This document shows, one piece after another, positions 8,172-16,433 of a stretch of 64,000 nucleotides of DNA. The first letter of the stretch is position 1. Each line of letters begins with the position of its first letter. Position numbers and translations under genes: made by a program. Where the stretch lies: the NCBI GenBank assembly GCA_036702975.1, contig DATNPX010000026.1, positions 1-64,000 on the forward strand. Direction: 5' to 3'. The notes under the pieces were generated by a model, which saw only the letters and a program-made list of their open reading frames with translations, did not search any database and was not told where the DNA came from. The stretch comes from DATNPX01 sp036702975 (GTDB lineage Bacteria; Cyanobacteriota; Vampirovibrionia; Obscuribacterales; Obscuribacteraceae).

Positions 8172-10019
8172 GTGTATAAGAACGTTGCACACATGTTTTT
8201 CGAGCGGGTCGCTCAACGAAGTGAGCACAATGCTGTTCAGTTTAAAGAGCATCGTGGCACCTATCAACTCATGTCGTGGAAAAAGTATGGCGACCTTGTT
8301 ACCGAGATAGGTTATGGTCTAGCCGCTAATGGACTTGAGCCAGGTGGCACTGTTGCAATTTTTTCGCAAGGCACATACTTGTGGGTGGCTGCCGATTTTG
8401 CCACCATATCTAATGGCGCAAAAAGCGTGCCGATTTATCCGACTAGCTCAAACGCTGATATTGAAGCAATCTTGGCCAACTCCCAAGCTTCAATAGTATT
8501 CGTGCAAGACGAAAAGCTTTTGCAAAAGATTTTAAACGTCCGCAATTTGCTTCCTGCTTTGGAGAAGATTATTGTCCTCAAAGAAAAAGCAAATTGCGCA
8601 GAGATAACCGCTGATCCTCAGGTCTCCTTCATCGATGTTCTGTGCCAGTCAGGCAAAGCCTTGTCTGCAACCCAGCCGAATTTATTGGCCGACCGCACAG
8701 CAAAAATCAGTGTCACCGATCCCGCCACCATCATCTACACTTCCGGCACAACTGGAGTACCTAAAGGAGCGGTTCTAACACACCATAACATTCTCAGCGT
8801 CATCGACTCTATCCGCCCGGTGCTGCCGATCACTGAAGCTGACGTGTACCTCTCTTACCTGCCCTTGTCGCACGTGTTCGAACGTATCTGCGGCGAATTT
8901 TACTGGGCCCATTGCGGTGGTGTCATGGCATTTGCCGAGAGCATCGAAACAATGGCAAAAAACCTTGGCGAAGTGGAGCCAACCATGATGCTTGTGGTAC
9001 CACGAGTTCTCGATCGAATTTATACGAAAGTCAAAAGTGGCATTGCCGGTGCCTCTCCACGCGCTCAGAAGCTCATCGATTGGGCGCTGGAGGTTGGCAA
9101 AGAGGTCGTCCGCACCAAATCTGATGGCAGATCAATTCGTCTCGGTCTCAAGATCAAGCACGCATTGTCCGAGCGATTGGTCTACAAAAAGTTACGGGAC
9201 AAAATCGGCAAGAAGCTGCGCCTGGTTGTGAGCGGCGGCGCACCTGCCACCGCTTCGGCGATCGAATTCTTCAACAGCATAGGAATTCCGACTGTCGAAG
9301 GTTATGGATTGACTGAAACCTGCGCTCCTTCACACGTCAACCCACCAGGTCGCGTCAAGATCGGCACCGTTGGTCCCAGGCTACCCGGCGTGGAAGTAAA
9401 AATTGCTGAAGACGGCGAAATCCTGTTGAAAGGGCCATCTATTGTCCAAGGCTATTTCATGAACGAGCAGTTCACAGCTGACTCCTTCAAAGATGGCTGG
9501 TTCCATACAGGCGACATCGGCACCGAAGACAATGACGGTTATCTGCGCATTACAGACCGCAAGAAAGACTTGATCATCAATGCCGCCGGAAAGAATATTG
9601 CCCCGCAACGAATTGAGACTCTGATTAAGAGCATTCCGCTTGTAAGTCAAGCCGTGGTTTTCGGCGACAAACAGAAGGCGCTCGTTGGACTAATCACATT
9701 CGATGAACTAGCAGCAGTCGAGTACGCTCGTGAGCATAACTGGCAGTTCCAGGACTTCTCAGACCTCGTTACATCAGACCAATTGAATGGCTATTTGCGC
9801 AAAGAGTTGAAGCTGAGATCCGGACAACTCGCCGACTACGAGCAGGTGAAGAAGTTCCGCATTCTCCCGCACGATCTTTCGGTTGAAGCCGGAGAACTCA
9901 CTGCAACTCTCAAGGTTAAGCGAAACGCTATCGCTAAGAAGTACGCTGAAACGATCCTCGAGCTCTACGGCAGTCCAGCAGATGAGGCCGAAGCAGAGCT
10001 CAGTAAGGCTAGACGCTGA
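8172..10019 (+). CDS. Long-chain fatty-acid--CoA ligase (AMP-forming)
   Basis: This 615-residue enzyme of the ANL superfamily activates fatty acids to acyl-CoA by way of an acyl-adenylate. Visible motifs are the P-loop YTSGTTGVPKGAVLTH (about 188-203), the core YGLTETCAP (about 377-385), the hinge region FHTGDIG followed by LRITDRKKDLI, and the C-terminal lysine region LKVKRNAI. The order and length match bacterial FadD15/FAA1-type synthetases. Translation starts at GTG 8172 with GAGGG seven bases upstream. The residues that would define chain-length preference cannot be read from sequence alone. It is apparently monocistronic; the gene after it points the other way. Confidence 0.93.
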   Translation: MYKNVAHMFFERVAQRSEHNAVQFKEHRGTYQLMSWKKYGDLVTEIGYGLAANGLEPGGTVAIFSQGTYLWVAADFATISNGAKSVPIYPTSSNADIEAILANSQASIVFVQDEKLLQKILNVRNLLPALEKIIVLKEKANCAEITADPQVSFIDVLCQSGKALSATQPNLLADRTAKISVTDPATIIYTSGTTGVPKGAVLTHHNILSVIDSIRPVLPITEADVYLSYLPLSHVFERICGEFYWAHCGGVMAFAESIETMAKNLGEVEPTMMLVVPRVLDRIYTKVKSGIAGASPRAQKLIDWALEVGKEVVRTKSDGRSIRLGLKIKHALSERLVYKKLRDKIGKKLRLVVSGGAPATASAIEFFNSIGIPTVEGYGLTETCAPSHVNPPGRVKIGTVGPRLPGVEVKIAEDGEILLKGPSIVQGYFMNEQFTADSFKDGWFHTGDIGTEDNDGYLRITDRKKDLIINAAGKNIAPQRIETLIKSIPLVSQAVVFGDKQKALVGLITFDELAAVEYAREHNWQFQDFSDLVTSDQLNGYLRKELKLRSGQLADYEQVKKFRILPHDLSVEAGELTATLKVKRNAIAKKYAETILELYGSPADEAEAELSKARR

Positions 10020-10230
10020 CAGATTGAGCCTTCCGGCTCTAGAGCGTAGAAGAATCACCCTGAATCGCCGCCAAGCAACCAGCGTATCTGCCGATCCGCC
10101 AGGAAAATTATCAGTAACTGTTGCGGACAATATATATGTACGCTTTCATCGTGGTTTGAATCTCAAACAGACGACTAGTAGCGGTTTTTAGGCTTCCAAT
10201 CTGACTGACAATCAACTGGCACCTCACCAG

Positions 10231-10268
10231 ACAAAAGAGAAGCGGAGTCCGTTGGAACCCCGCTTCTT
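10231..10268 (-). terminator. Intrinsic terminator of the Sm-like/beta-propeller gene
   Basis: Arms GAAGCGG (10239-10245) and CCGCTTC (10260-10266) form a stable hairpin between the convergent genes ending at 10019 and 10298. On the minus strand the stem is followed by TCTTTTGT, a short U-rich tail, so it best serves the leftward gene. It may also stop rightward transcripts. Confidence 0.6.
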
Positions 10269-10297
10269 CACCCAAACTTACTGTTTTTATTTATGTC

Positions 10298-11449
10298 TTA
10301 GCTAAGCGCCGTTGCTGATGCTGTGCGGTCGGCTTTGTCCAGAGCGGCAACCCTGAGAACTCGGGAGCGACCAGCTTCGAGAATAAAGAGAGCACCGTCA
10401 GGACCGAAGGCGACACCGGTCGGATTGACGAGTCCTGTGAGGAAGGTCTCGCTGCGTCCTTCGCGGTTCACTCTCAGCACCGAGCCAGAACGGCCGGCTG
10501 TAACATAGAGACGTCCGAGGCTGTCCATTGACAGATTTCCATCATACCCGTCCGCGAAGTTGAAGCTTTCTGGTTCAGCCACTACGACACGGGCAACTTC
10601 GCGACCATCGAGTGAGCGCTTGACCACAGAGCCAGTAGCATGCTCGAGGCACCAGAGGAAATTGTCGTTATCGAGCAACAAGCCTTGAGTACCGTGACCG
10701 GGTCCACCGATGAGAACCTCATACTCACCAGTTTTGTCGATCTTGAAGATACCACCTGTGTTGGATGGAAAATTCGAGACAAACAGCTCCTCCCGAGTGC
10801 CGATTGCCAAGTCAGAGAGGAAGGTGCCGCCACCGGTCAAACTGCCGTCGAGTTGAGCAAGAATGCGACCACTCTTATTGGGGTCGATGCGATAGACGGT
10901 GCCCTGGATAGTGGCAACATAAAGAACACCCTTTCGGTCGAAGCGCAATCCGGAGATTGTGCTATTGCCGCGGATTCTTGCATATTCAGTCAGCTGCCCG
11001 CCGTTATCGACGAACCAAACACTGCCATCGCAAGCGAAATAGACGCCGCCGGGACCAGAAGCCATTCTCGAAAAACGATTCGAATAAGAGGCATTGAGCT
11101 GCGACAGAACGCGCACAGCGTAGCCCTTTGGTGCATCTGGCAGATCAATCAAAGTGCCATCTGCTGCTGGGGTTTTGTTGTCGCGACTCTCCGGCGCCAT
11201 GCTGGAATCGTCTTCTTCTGCAATTTCAGCGGAAGTAATGTCAATGTGCAAGATTAAATGCAGCGGGATCAATATCCGACGGATATGTATTTGTCCGTCA
11301 CTTTCATGTGAATATGACTCGACGTCGATGTGATCATGGTCAACGGTCAGTACCCTACCAGTAACGGTGTTATGGCATCCCATTCCATACCAGATCTGAA
11401 TCTTCTGCCTGTTTTCTACAAACCCTTGTAATCTGGTTCTGAAGCTCAT
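10298..11449 (-). CDS. Sm-like N-terminal domain fused to NHL/SMP-30-type beta-propeller
   Basis: The 383-residue protein begins with about 75 residues resembling an Sm/Hfq-like barrel (KIQIWYGMGCHNTVTGRVLTVDHDHIDVES, split over residues 16-45). A short acidic linker (EEDDSSMAPES) follows. The rest, about 105-370, is a six-bladed propeller of repeated hydrophobic-Gly-Asp units such as LRFDRKGVLYVATIQGTVYRI, LLLDNDNFLWCLE, LSMDSLGRLYVTAG and VAFGPDGALFILEAGRSRVLRV. Propellers of this type are seen in gluconolactonase-like and NHL proteins. No catalytic metal ligands can be assigned with confidence, and there is no signal peptide, so the protein is probably cytoplasmic. Function is unknown. Confidence 0.75.
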   Translation of the reverse strand: MSFRTRLQGFVENRQKIQIWYGMGCHNTVTGRVLTVDHDHIDVESYSHESDGQIHIRRILIPLHLILHIDITSAEIAEEDDSSMAPESRDNKTPAADGTLIDLPDAPKGYAVRVLSQLNASYSNRFSRMASGPGGVYFACDGSVWFVDNGGQLTEYARIRGNSTISGLRFDRKGVLYVATIQGTVYRIDPNKSGRILAQLDGSLTGGGTFLSDLAIGTREELFVSNFPSNTGGIFKIDKTGEYEVLIGGPGHGTQGLLLDNDNFLWCLEHATGSVVKRSLDGREVARVVVAEPESFNFADGYDGNLSMDSLGRLYVTAGRSGSVLRVNREGRSETFLTGLVNPTGVAFGPDGALFILEAGRSRVLRVAALDKADRTASATALS

Positions 11450-11522
11450 AGCAAACCACTAACCCCCAAAAGATGCCCAACCCAAGACTGCCTAGTAAAA
11501 CCGACGGACTCCGATGCTAATA

Positions 11523-11921
11523 CTATTTACCCAATTCTTCGTCTCTCCATTCCTCTACCGGGACAATAAGCGCATGATTCCAAAATTGTTCAAGTTTGTA
11601 GAAGTTACGCTCTTTTTCCTGTAGCACGTGGATTATGACGTCACCATAGTCGAGGAGGACCCAGCGTCCTTCCTGTTTGCCCTGAATAACGCCTGGTCTG
11701 TAACCTAAATTCTCGAGAGATTCGCCAATCGATTCAACGATTGCCCGGACTTGATTTTGATTATCGCCACCGGTGATAACGAAATACTCAGCGATTACGG
11801 TCACTTGCCTGACATCGAGAATCGTGGTGCCATGAGCTTTTTTGTCTTCTGCTGCGTTTGCTGCTGCATATGCAGCTTTGCGCGCACTGATATGGCTTTT
11901 CGCTCCGGTACTGTGTCTCAA
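11523..11921 (-). CDS. rsfS: Ribosomal silencing factor RsfS
   Basis: At 132 residues it covers the RsfS/Iojap fold: TTILDVRQVTVIAEYFVITGG, then QVRAIVESIGESLENLG, QEGRWVLLDYGDVIIHV and FYKLEQFW. RsfS binds ribosomal protein L14 and blocks subunit joining when nutrients are short. The N-terminal 20-30 residues are alanine/lysine-rich and outside the conserved core, so a start a few codons further in is possible. In many bacteria it is beside nadD; here neither neighbour is related. Confidence 0.93.
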   Translation of the reverse strand: MRHSTGAKSHISARKAAYAAANAAEDKKAHGTTILDVRQVTVIAEYFVITGGDNQNQVRAIVESIGESLENLGYRPGVIQGKQEGRWVLLDYGDVIIHVLQEKERNFYKLEQFWNHALIVPVEEWRDEELGK

Positions 11922-12175
11922 CAGGGTTTACCTACTGCTTTTGTATTTATGTTGTTCCCGATTTGCCCGTGAATTCACCCATTTACTACCAATTTCTCTG
12001 CAAACAAAAAGCATTTTCAACACGTCAAGACGAGAACATGTCACGAGTGCCGAATATTTTTGATTATCAAGTGACAAAAATTTTTCGGATTTTTTGTTCT
12101 ATCACTTGTTTCAAGTCCGAAGGTGCTGTATCCTTGCCGGTTACGTGGTTTAGTAACGTTATTGGAGGAAGCTCA

Positions 12176-12457
12176 GTGAACAAAGCAGAACTCGCTGCAG
12201 AGATCGCCGCTCGTACGAATAATACAAAGAAGGCCGTCGAAGAAATGTTGGCCGCTCTTACCGATGTAATTACAGAAGTTGTCGCCAAGGGCGATCGCGT
12301 GACCCTGGTTGGCTTCGGCACTTTCGAGCGCCGTAACCGCAACGCCCGGGAAACAAACAATCCGCAGAAACCCGGCGAAAAGATCAAAGTTCCAGCGAAG
12401 AGAGTGCCAGCTTTCGCTCCTGGAAAAGAATTCAAGGAAAGAGTCGATCACAAGTAA
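12176..12457 (+). CDS. hup: DNA-binding protein HU
   Basis: The 93-residue histone-like protein bends DNA and organises the nucleoid as a dimer. It shows the full family pattern: NKAELAAEIAARTNNTKKAVEEML, VTLVGFGTFERRNRNAR, the arm tip NPQKPGEKIKVPAKRVPAF, and APGKEFKERV. Start is GTG 12176, six bases after GGAGGAA (12164-12170). The frame stays open further upstream, but that sequence is not HU-like. A strong terminator follows. Confidence 0.96.
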   Translation: MNKAELAAEIAARTNNTKKAVEEMLAALTDVITEVVAKGDRVTLVGFGTFERRNRNARETNNPQKPGEKIKVPAKRVPAFAPGKEFKERVDHK

Positions 12458-12481
12458 ATCGCTCAGCCGAGTCATTTATTG

Positions 12482-12514
12482 GAGGACGTGCAAGTATGCA
12501 TGTCCTCTTTTTTT
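12482..12514 (+). terminator. Intrinsic terminator of the HU gene
   Basis: An eleven-base-pair stem (12482-12492 with 12497-12507, one G-U pair) closes a four-base AGTA loop and is followed by seven T residues. It lies 25 bases after the HU stop codon. Confidence 0.93.
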
Positions 12515-12540
12515 GCTACTTTATTCGCATAACCTTTCCT

Positions 12541-12615
12541 CAAAAAACGGGCAAAAACAGAACAAAAAACAAACTAGAAAAACAAACCAGAAAAACAAAA
12601 AAGACAAAACAAATC
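12541..12615. repeat. A-rich low-complexity tract
   Basis: About 75 bases are almost entirely A with scattered C and G, in units like ACAAAC, AGAAAAAC and AAAAGAC. It sits between the HU terminator and the next gene (12515-12779 has no gene). Such tracts may be intrinsically curved. Any coding potential here (lysine/threonine/asparagine only) is compositional. Confidence 0.7.
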
Positions 12616-12779
12616 CGAGCACCATTCGCCGATTCAAATTGCGCCAACCTGAAATTCTGTCTTAAATCACAATACCTACACAAAACCTCCACCATTGCCA
12701 AGTAGCATTCATATATAGCAATCGCACGCGTTCCAACTTCGAGCGATTTCAGTTTTCGTCCTCAGAACGCAATCGGACT

Positions 12780-13823
12780 ATGAACAAAACCTTCCTAGAT
12801 CTGGCAAAAACCTTAATAGTTTCAGCTTGCTTTCTCTGCACCGAGCGAGCCGTTATGGCGGAAAGTTTCAGCGATACCGGCGAGAGATATTATCGGCAAG
12901 GAAACTACGCAGCGGCCGTATCAGCCTTCCGGTGGGCCATCCAGCAATCACCCAAAGATGCAAAGGCTCATTATTTGCTAGCTAATAGTCTGGTTCAGGT
13001 CGGACAATTGGCCGATGCTCGCATGCAATACCAACTGACTACTACGCTGAGCAAAGACCCGCAAATTATCACGATGTGCCAGTCCGGTCTGAGCGCTTTA
13101 AGTGGCACAGGCGCTCTCCGGGCGACTGCTCAGCAGCAGGGACTGCAATCTGGATTTCAACTTGGAATACAAAATCAAGCAGCAACAGTGCAGCCTCAAC
13201 TATTTCAAAAACCTACGCCAGCATCTATCGCCAGACAAAAGATAGACGACCAGGTAACCCAGTCAGGCAACGTAATGGCTAACAGCAGCAGCCAAGATGC
13301 CGCTTCATGGCAGCGAGCTGGGCAATACATGGCAAACCAGGTGCAGCTGAACGCCAATAACACAGCCACTTACATGTCACGTGCGACATATCAAGGCATC
13401 CCTATTTATACTGCAAACGATATCCAGGCCATGCAGCAACAAGCTCAGGCCCAAGCGCAGCAAGATCTAAACGACGCGCAAGACAAGGGTAATCGCGCAG
13501 TCCAGTACGCCAATGCTAAAATGTGGGAAACACAAGCAGCAGCCCAGAATCTTGAGGATCTACTGTCTAGCCCAACCCGCCCAGGTGGCTCAAAATTGAA
13601 GGCTGATGGCACCAACTTGTATGTGCGCGCATTTGAAGTGCCGATGAACATTGCACCACCCATGTCAGCCCATGCCAAGAGCTTGACTCCTAACGTGCCT
13701 TTGAAGGCTGCACCTGGCAACCTCACACCGGGACCAGCAACCGCAAGTGGTGGCAAGCACCCCGCAGGCAGCCAAAATGGTGCCAAGGTTGAATCGACGG
13801 TACATGGCGAAGTGCTCCCCTAA
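12780..13823 (+). CDS. Secreted TPR protein with Gln/Ala-rich helical region
   Basis: The 347-residue protein has an N-terminal signal peptide (hydrophobic stretch TLIVSACFLC, likely cut after VMA near residue 28). Two TPR units follow (GERYYRQGNYAAAVSAFRWA, then AHYLLANSLVQVGQLADARM). A long low-complexity Gln/Ala/Asn-rich region contains QAQAQAQQDLNDAQ, and the tail is proline/glycine-rich. Its location should be periplasmic or extracellular. No enzymatic motif is seen. Similar signal-peptide/TPR proteins recur at 15087 and 5419, suggesting a lineage-typical family. Confidence 0.75.
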   Translation: MNKTFLDLAKTLIVSACFLCTERAVMAESFSDTGERYYRQGNYAAAVSAFRWAIQQSPKDAKAHYLLANSLVQVGQLADARMQYQLTTTLSKDPQIITMCQSGLSALSGTGALRATAQQQGLQSGFQLGIQNQAATVQPQLFQKPTPASIARQKIDDQVTQSGNVMANSSSQDAASWQRAGQYMANQVQLNANNTATYMSRATYQGIPIYTANDIQAMQQQAQAQAQQDLNDAQDKGNRAVQYANAKMWETQAAAQNLEDLLSSPTRPGGSKLKADGTNLYVRAFEVPMNIAPPMSAHAKSLTPNVPLKAAPGNLTPGPATASGGKHPAGSQNGAKVESTVHGEVLP

Positions 13824-13964
13824 TTTAAACTTCATGGCATCGCCGAAGGTGCCTTTCGCATATATACTCGGTTGTCATTCCGATTGCACCCGAACAGTCG
13901 AGAAGACTGTAGAGTGGCTGAAATCTGTGCTACCGTTAGGTATCCCAAAGTGAGCCGTGGGGTC

Positions 13965-15086
13965 ATGACTGACGACAATGACATCAAAATCTGGCAATCC
14001 GAGCCGACCGGAAAGGACGGCAAAATCCAGTTTGGCCAAGTACGAGAAGATGCAAGGGCGGAAGCAGCGCTCCTGCGTAAGCTAAGAAACGATGCTCGGG
14101 TCGTCGTTTTATGTTCAGGAGGGTGCACCGCGCTTTCGTTATTGACGATTGGCGAAAGCAGAGTAACGGCTGTCGATTCAAATTCAGCTCAGATCTATCT
14201 CACAGAACTGAAAGCGAAAACGTTAACCAACGTCGAGTTCGAGCAGGCTCGCCGTTATTTCAGCGAAGACGCGAGCGAACTGCCCGCAAAAGTGGCTCCA
14301 TACATCACAGATGCCAGCAAACAATACTGGCAAAAGCACAAACAAGATTTAAAACACGGACTCAGTAATTGCGGCGTAATCGACCATAAGGTGAAAAGCA
14401 ACCGCGACATCTTTTTCATGTCGGTGCACAACGCAAACCAGACAGAAACGATGTTGAGCCAGACCAATCAAAAAGCCCAAGTCAATATGTTCAATAACGA
14501 GTGGGTGACCTGGCAATGGAAATTGGCGTTAAAAACCTTGTCTAATAAAGGCAATCTTCCTTGCGGTGCGGGCGAATTGAATATGCAGGGCGCAGCAAAA
14601 GACTTTGCAGAGCAAGTGCAAGCAAGAGTCGAACGCTCGTTTACAGCTTTTTTAACAGGCACCAACAGCTATCTATGGCAGCAGTTTCTGGGACGGTACC
14701 CCGCATCAAGCGATGAAGCACTGCCACCATATATGAGGCGTTCCAATCTGACGTTCCTGCGCAACGGATTGTCGAGATTTACACTAGCGGCTGAAGATCT
14801 TGTCAGTTGGCTGAGAGAGCAACCCTCGGAGTCATTAGATTATTTCGTCATCTCCAACTTACTCGATTTCGCAAAGGGTCAATACGGCGCGATGCTCGCC
14901 GAAGAGATCGCCCGAGTCGGCCGCTCAGGTGGCATTGTCTGCGCGCGTTCACTTGTGCCGCGCACAGAGCCAGTATTGGTTGACCATAATCGCCGCCTGA
15001 TTTTCGATGCCAACGTAAGCAAAGAGATCGAAGCGGTGGATCAAGGTCCGTTCTGCAACTTCATTCAGGTTTACGGCATCAAATAA
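13965..15086 (+). CDS. DUF3419 / BtaA-like 3-amino-3-carboxypropyl transferase
   Basis: The protein (373 residues from ATG 13965) matches the BtaA/DUF3419 pattern. It has an N-terminal QFGQVREDARAEAALL, a SAM-binding glycine loop VVLCSGGCTALSLL, the acidic ribose site VTAVDSNSAQ, and a later PPYMRRSNLTFLRNGLSRF with YFVISNLLDF. BtaA transfers the 3-amino-3-carboxypropyl group of S-adenosylmethionine to diacylglycerol, the first step of betaine-lipid (DGTS) synthesis. BtaB, the N-methyltransferase for the next step, is not in the window, so the end product is uncertain. The frame is open back to 13872, but the extra residues look non-coding and ATG 13965 follows a GTGGGG purine run. Confidence 0.75.
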   Translation: MTDDNDIKIWQSEPTGKDGKIQFGQVREDARAEAALLRKLRNDARVVVLCSGGCTALSLLTIGESRVTAVDSNSAQIYLTELKAKTLTNVEFEQARRYFSEDASELPAKVAPYITDASKQYWQKHKQDLKHGLSNCGVIDHKVKSNRDIFFMSVHNANQTETMLSQTNQKAQVNMFNNEWVTWQWKLALKTLSNKGNLPCGAGELNMQGAAKDFAEQVQARVERSFTAFLTGTNSYLWQQFLGRYPASSDEALPPYMRRSNLTFLRNGLSRFTLAAEDLVSWLREQPSESLDYFVISNLLDFAKGQYGAMLAEEIARVGRSGGIVCARSLVPRTEPVLVDHNRRLIFDANVSKEIEAVDQGPFCNFIQVYGIK

Positions 15087-16433
15087 TCAAGGCACGTCGG
15101 TGTCGTTTGAGGAACCTGGAGACATCGAGGAATCTGGCTTGTCTTCGCTTGATTTTGCTGGCGGATTCGTATCAGGAGGCACCATATCTGGTGAGACTAG
15201 CGGTGCGGTGTCGATCGAGTGGATGTTTGCCATCAACGACCGTGTTTTAAGTTTTTCAGCCTTTGCCTCATCGACACCGCCTGTTTTCTCCAGAATAACC
15301 GCCAAGATGGCGTGGGTGCGTGGGTCATTTGGGCTACGTTGAACAGCAGCTCGTGCCGATTTCAACGCATCGGTATAGTTGCCAGCCCTAGCAAGAACGG
15401 TGCAAAGACGTACAGCCGCTTCGGTGAAATTGGGACGGTCTGCTAAAGCCCGTGCATAATATCGAGCAGCAAGGCTAAAATCGCCTTTGCTCTCCGCCGA
15501 CTGCGCTAGTTCATACTCCATATTCAATTGCAAAACTGATGGGCCACCGTGACTGTTTGCCGGCACCATAGACAATGCGCGCCCAAGGCAAGAGATAGCC
15601 AGTGGATAATTTCCGGATATGCGAGCATTAGCGCCCTCATCGTACAGGGCATAAGCTTTTCCATAACTGGGATTTAGCCGCTCTGGCTCATCTGCACTTT
15701 TATTTTCGCCACTCTCGTCCTTTGCAGTTGTGACTTCGTCATTCTTCTCGTTGTCATCCGGTTTTGTTTGCCTGCCATGCTTTGCAACGCTCACATCAGA
15801 ATTATCCGCCTTGCTAGCCTTCCTGGATTCTCGCGCTCCTTTGGCGCTGCGGGAAAGACCGGCAGACGAATGTCGGACACCTTCATCTGCTACGGTCACT
15901 GTCTCGGTTCTGAAAACCTTATGCAGGTGTCCATGTTTGTCTCGCAACATCACCGCTACGCGCCTGCTTTCCGTGTGCTTGTGTGAGGGCTCTTGTGCCT
16001 CTTCATGCACGGCAATCTGACGGTAGACTTTGTGCGTGCGACCATGCTTGTCCTTTACCAAGACAAGGATCTGCTTGGTCTCTTCTTTACTCTTGTTTTC
16101 CCGAGTACCAGGATGGCTGTGGCCGGATCTGCCCGAATGACTCGAAGACTCGGCGGCGACAGTTTCGGATGAGTGTCGCCAATGCCTAACAACAGCGCTA
16201 TGAGTTGAGGCATGATTGCCAGCCGCCACTTGGTGGTTTAAGTGTTGAGTCGATGAGCCGCTCTGGAGAGTTGAGTGGTGCTTGTGCGAGCGAGCCGATG
16301 AAGTCGACTGAGTGGCAGTCGTACTTGGGGCAGCAGCCTGTTGGCGGGCTTTCGCGCTTACAGTGGCGCAGCAAAGAAAGGCCGCAATCAACAGGCTGGA
16401 TGCAAGTGTCAATCTAAGATTAGCTGGCACCAT
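15087..16433 (-). CDS. Secreted His/Ser/Lys-rich protein with KDKHG repeats and C-terminal TPRs
   Basis: From ATG 16433 the protein is 448 residues. A signal peptide (LTLASSLLIAAFLCCATVSAKA) precedes a disordered Ser/His/Gln-rich stretch. Two copies of a motif of about 20 residues follow: ILVLVKDKHGRTHKVYRQ and VAVMLRDKHGHLHKVFRT. A Lys/Asp/Glu-rich linker leads to TPRs (AYALYDEGANARISGNYPLA, FSLAARYYARALADRPN, GNYTDALKSARAAVQRSPND). The tail is proline/serine-rich. The start overlaps the last 14 bases of pnp, so it is probably cotranscribed and coupled. A GTG at 16469 in frame is less likely because it would bury the signal peptide. Function is unknown. Confidence 0.7.
   Translation of the reverse strand: MVPANLRLTLASSLLIAAFLCCATVSAKARQQAAAPSTTATQSTSSARSHKHHSTLQSGSSTQHLNHQVAAGNHASTHSAVVRHWRHSSETVAAESSSHSGRSGHSHPGTRENKSKEETKQILVLVKDKHGRTHKVYRQIAVHEEAQEPSHKHTESRRVAVMLRDKHGHLHKVFRTETVTVADEGVRHSSAGLSRSAKGARESRKASKADNSDVSVAKHGRQTKPDDNEKNDEVTTAKDESGENKSADEPERLNPSYGKAYALYDEGANARISGNYPLAISCLGRALSMVPANSHGGPSVLQLNMEYELAQSAESKGDFSLAARYYARALADRPNFTEAAVRLCTVLARAGNYTDALKSARAAVQRSPNDPRTHAILAVILEKTGGVDEAKAEKLKTRSLMANIHSIDTAPLVSPDMVPPDTNPPAKSSEDKPDSSMSPGSSNDTDVP

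Noticed and set aside
11963..12175. Upstream extension of the HU frame
   Set aside because: The extra residues are not HU-like, while GTG 12176 has an excellent ribosome-binding site.
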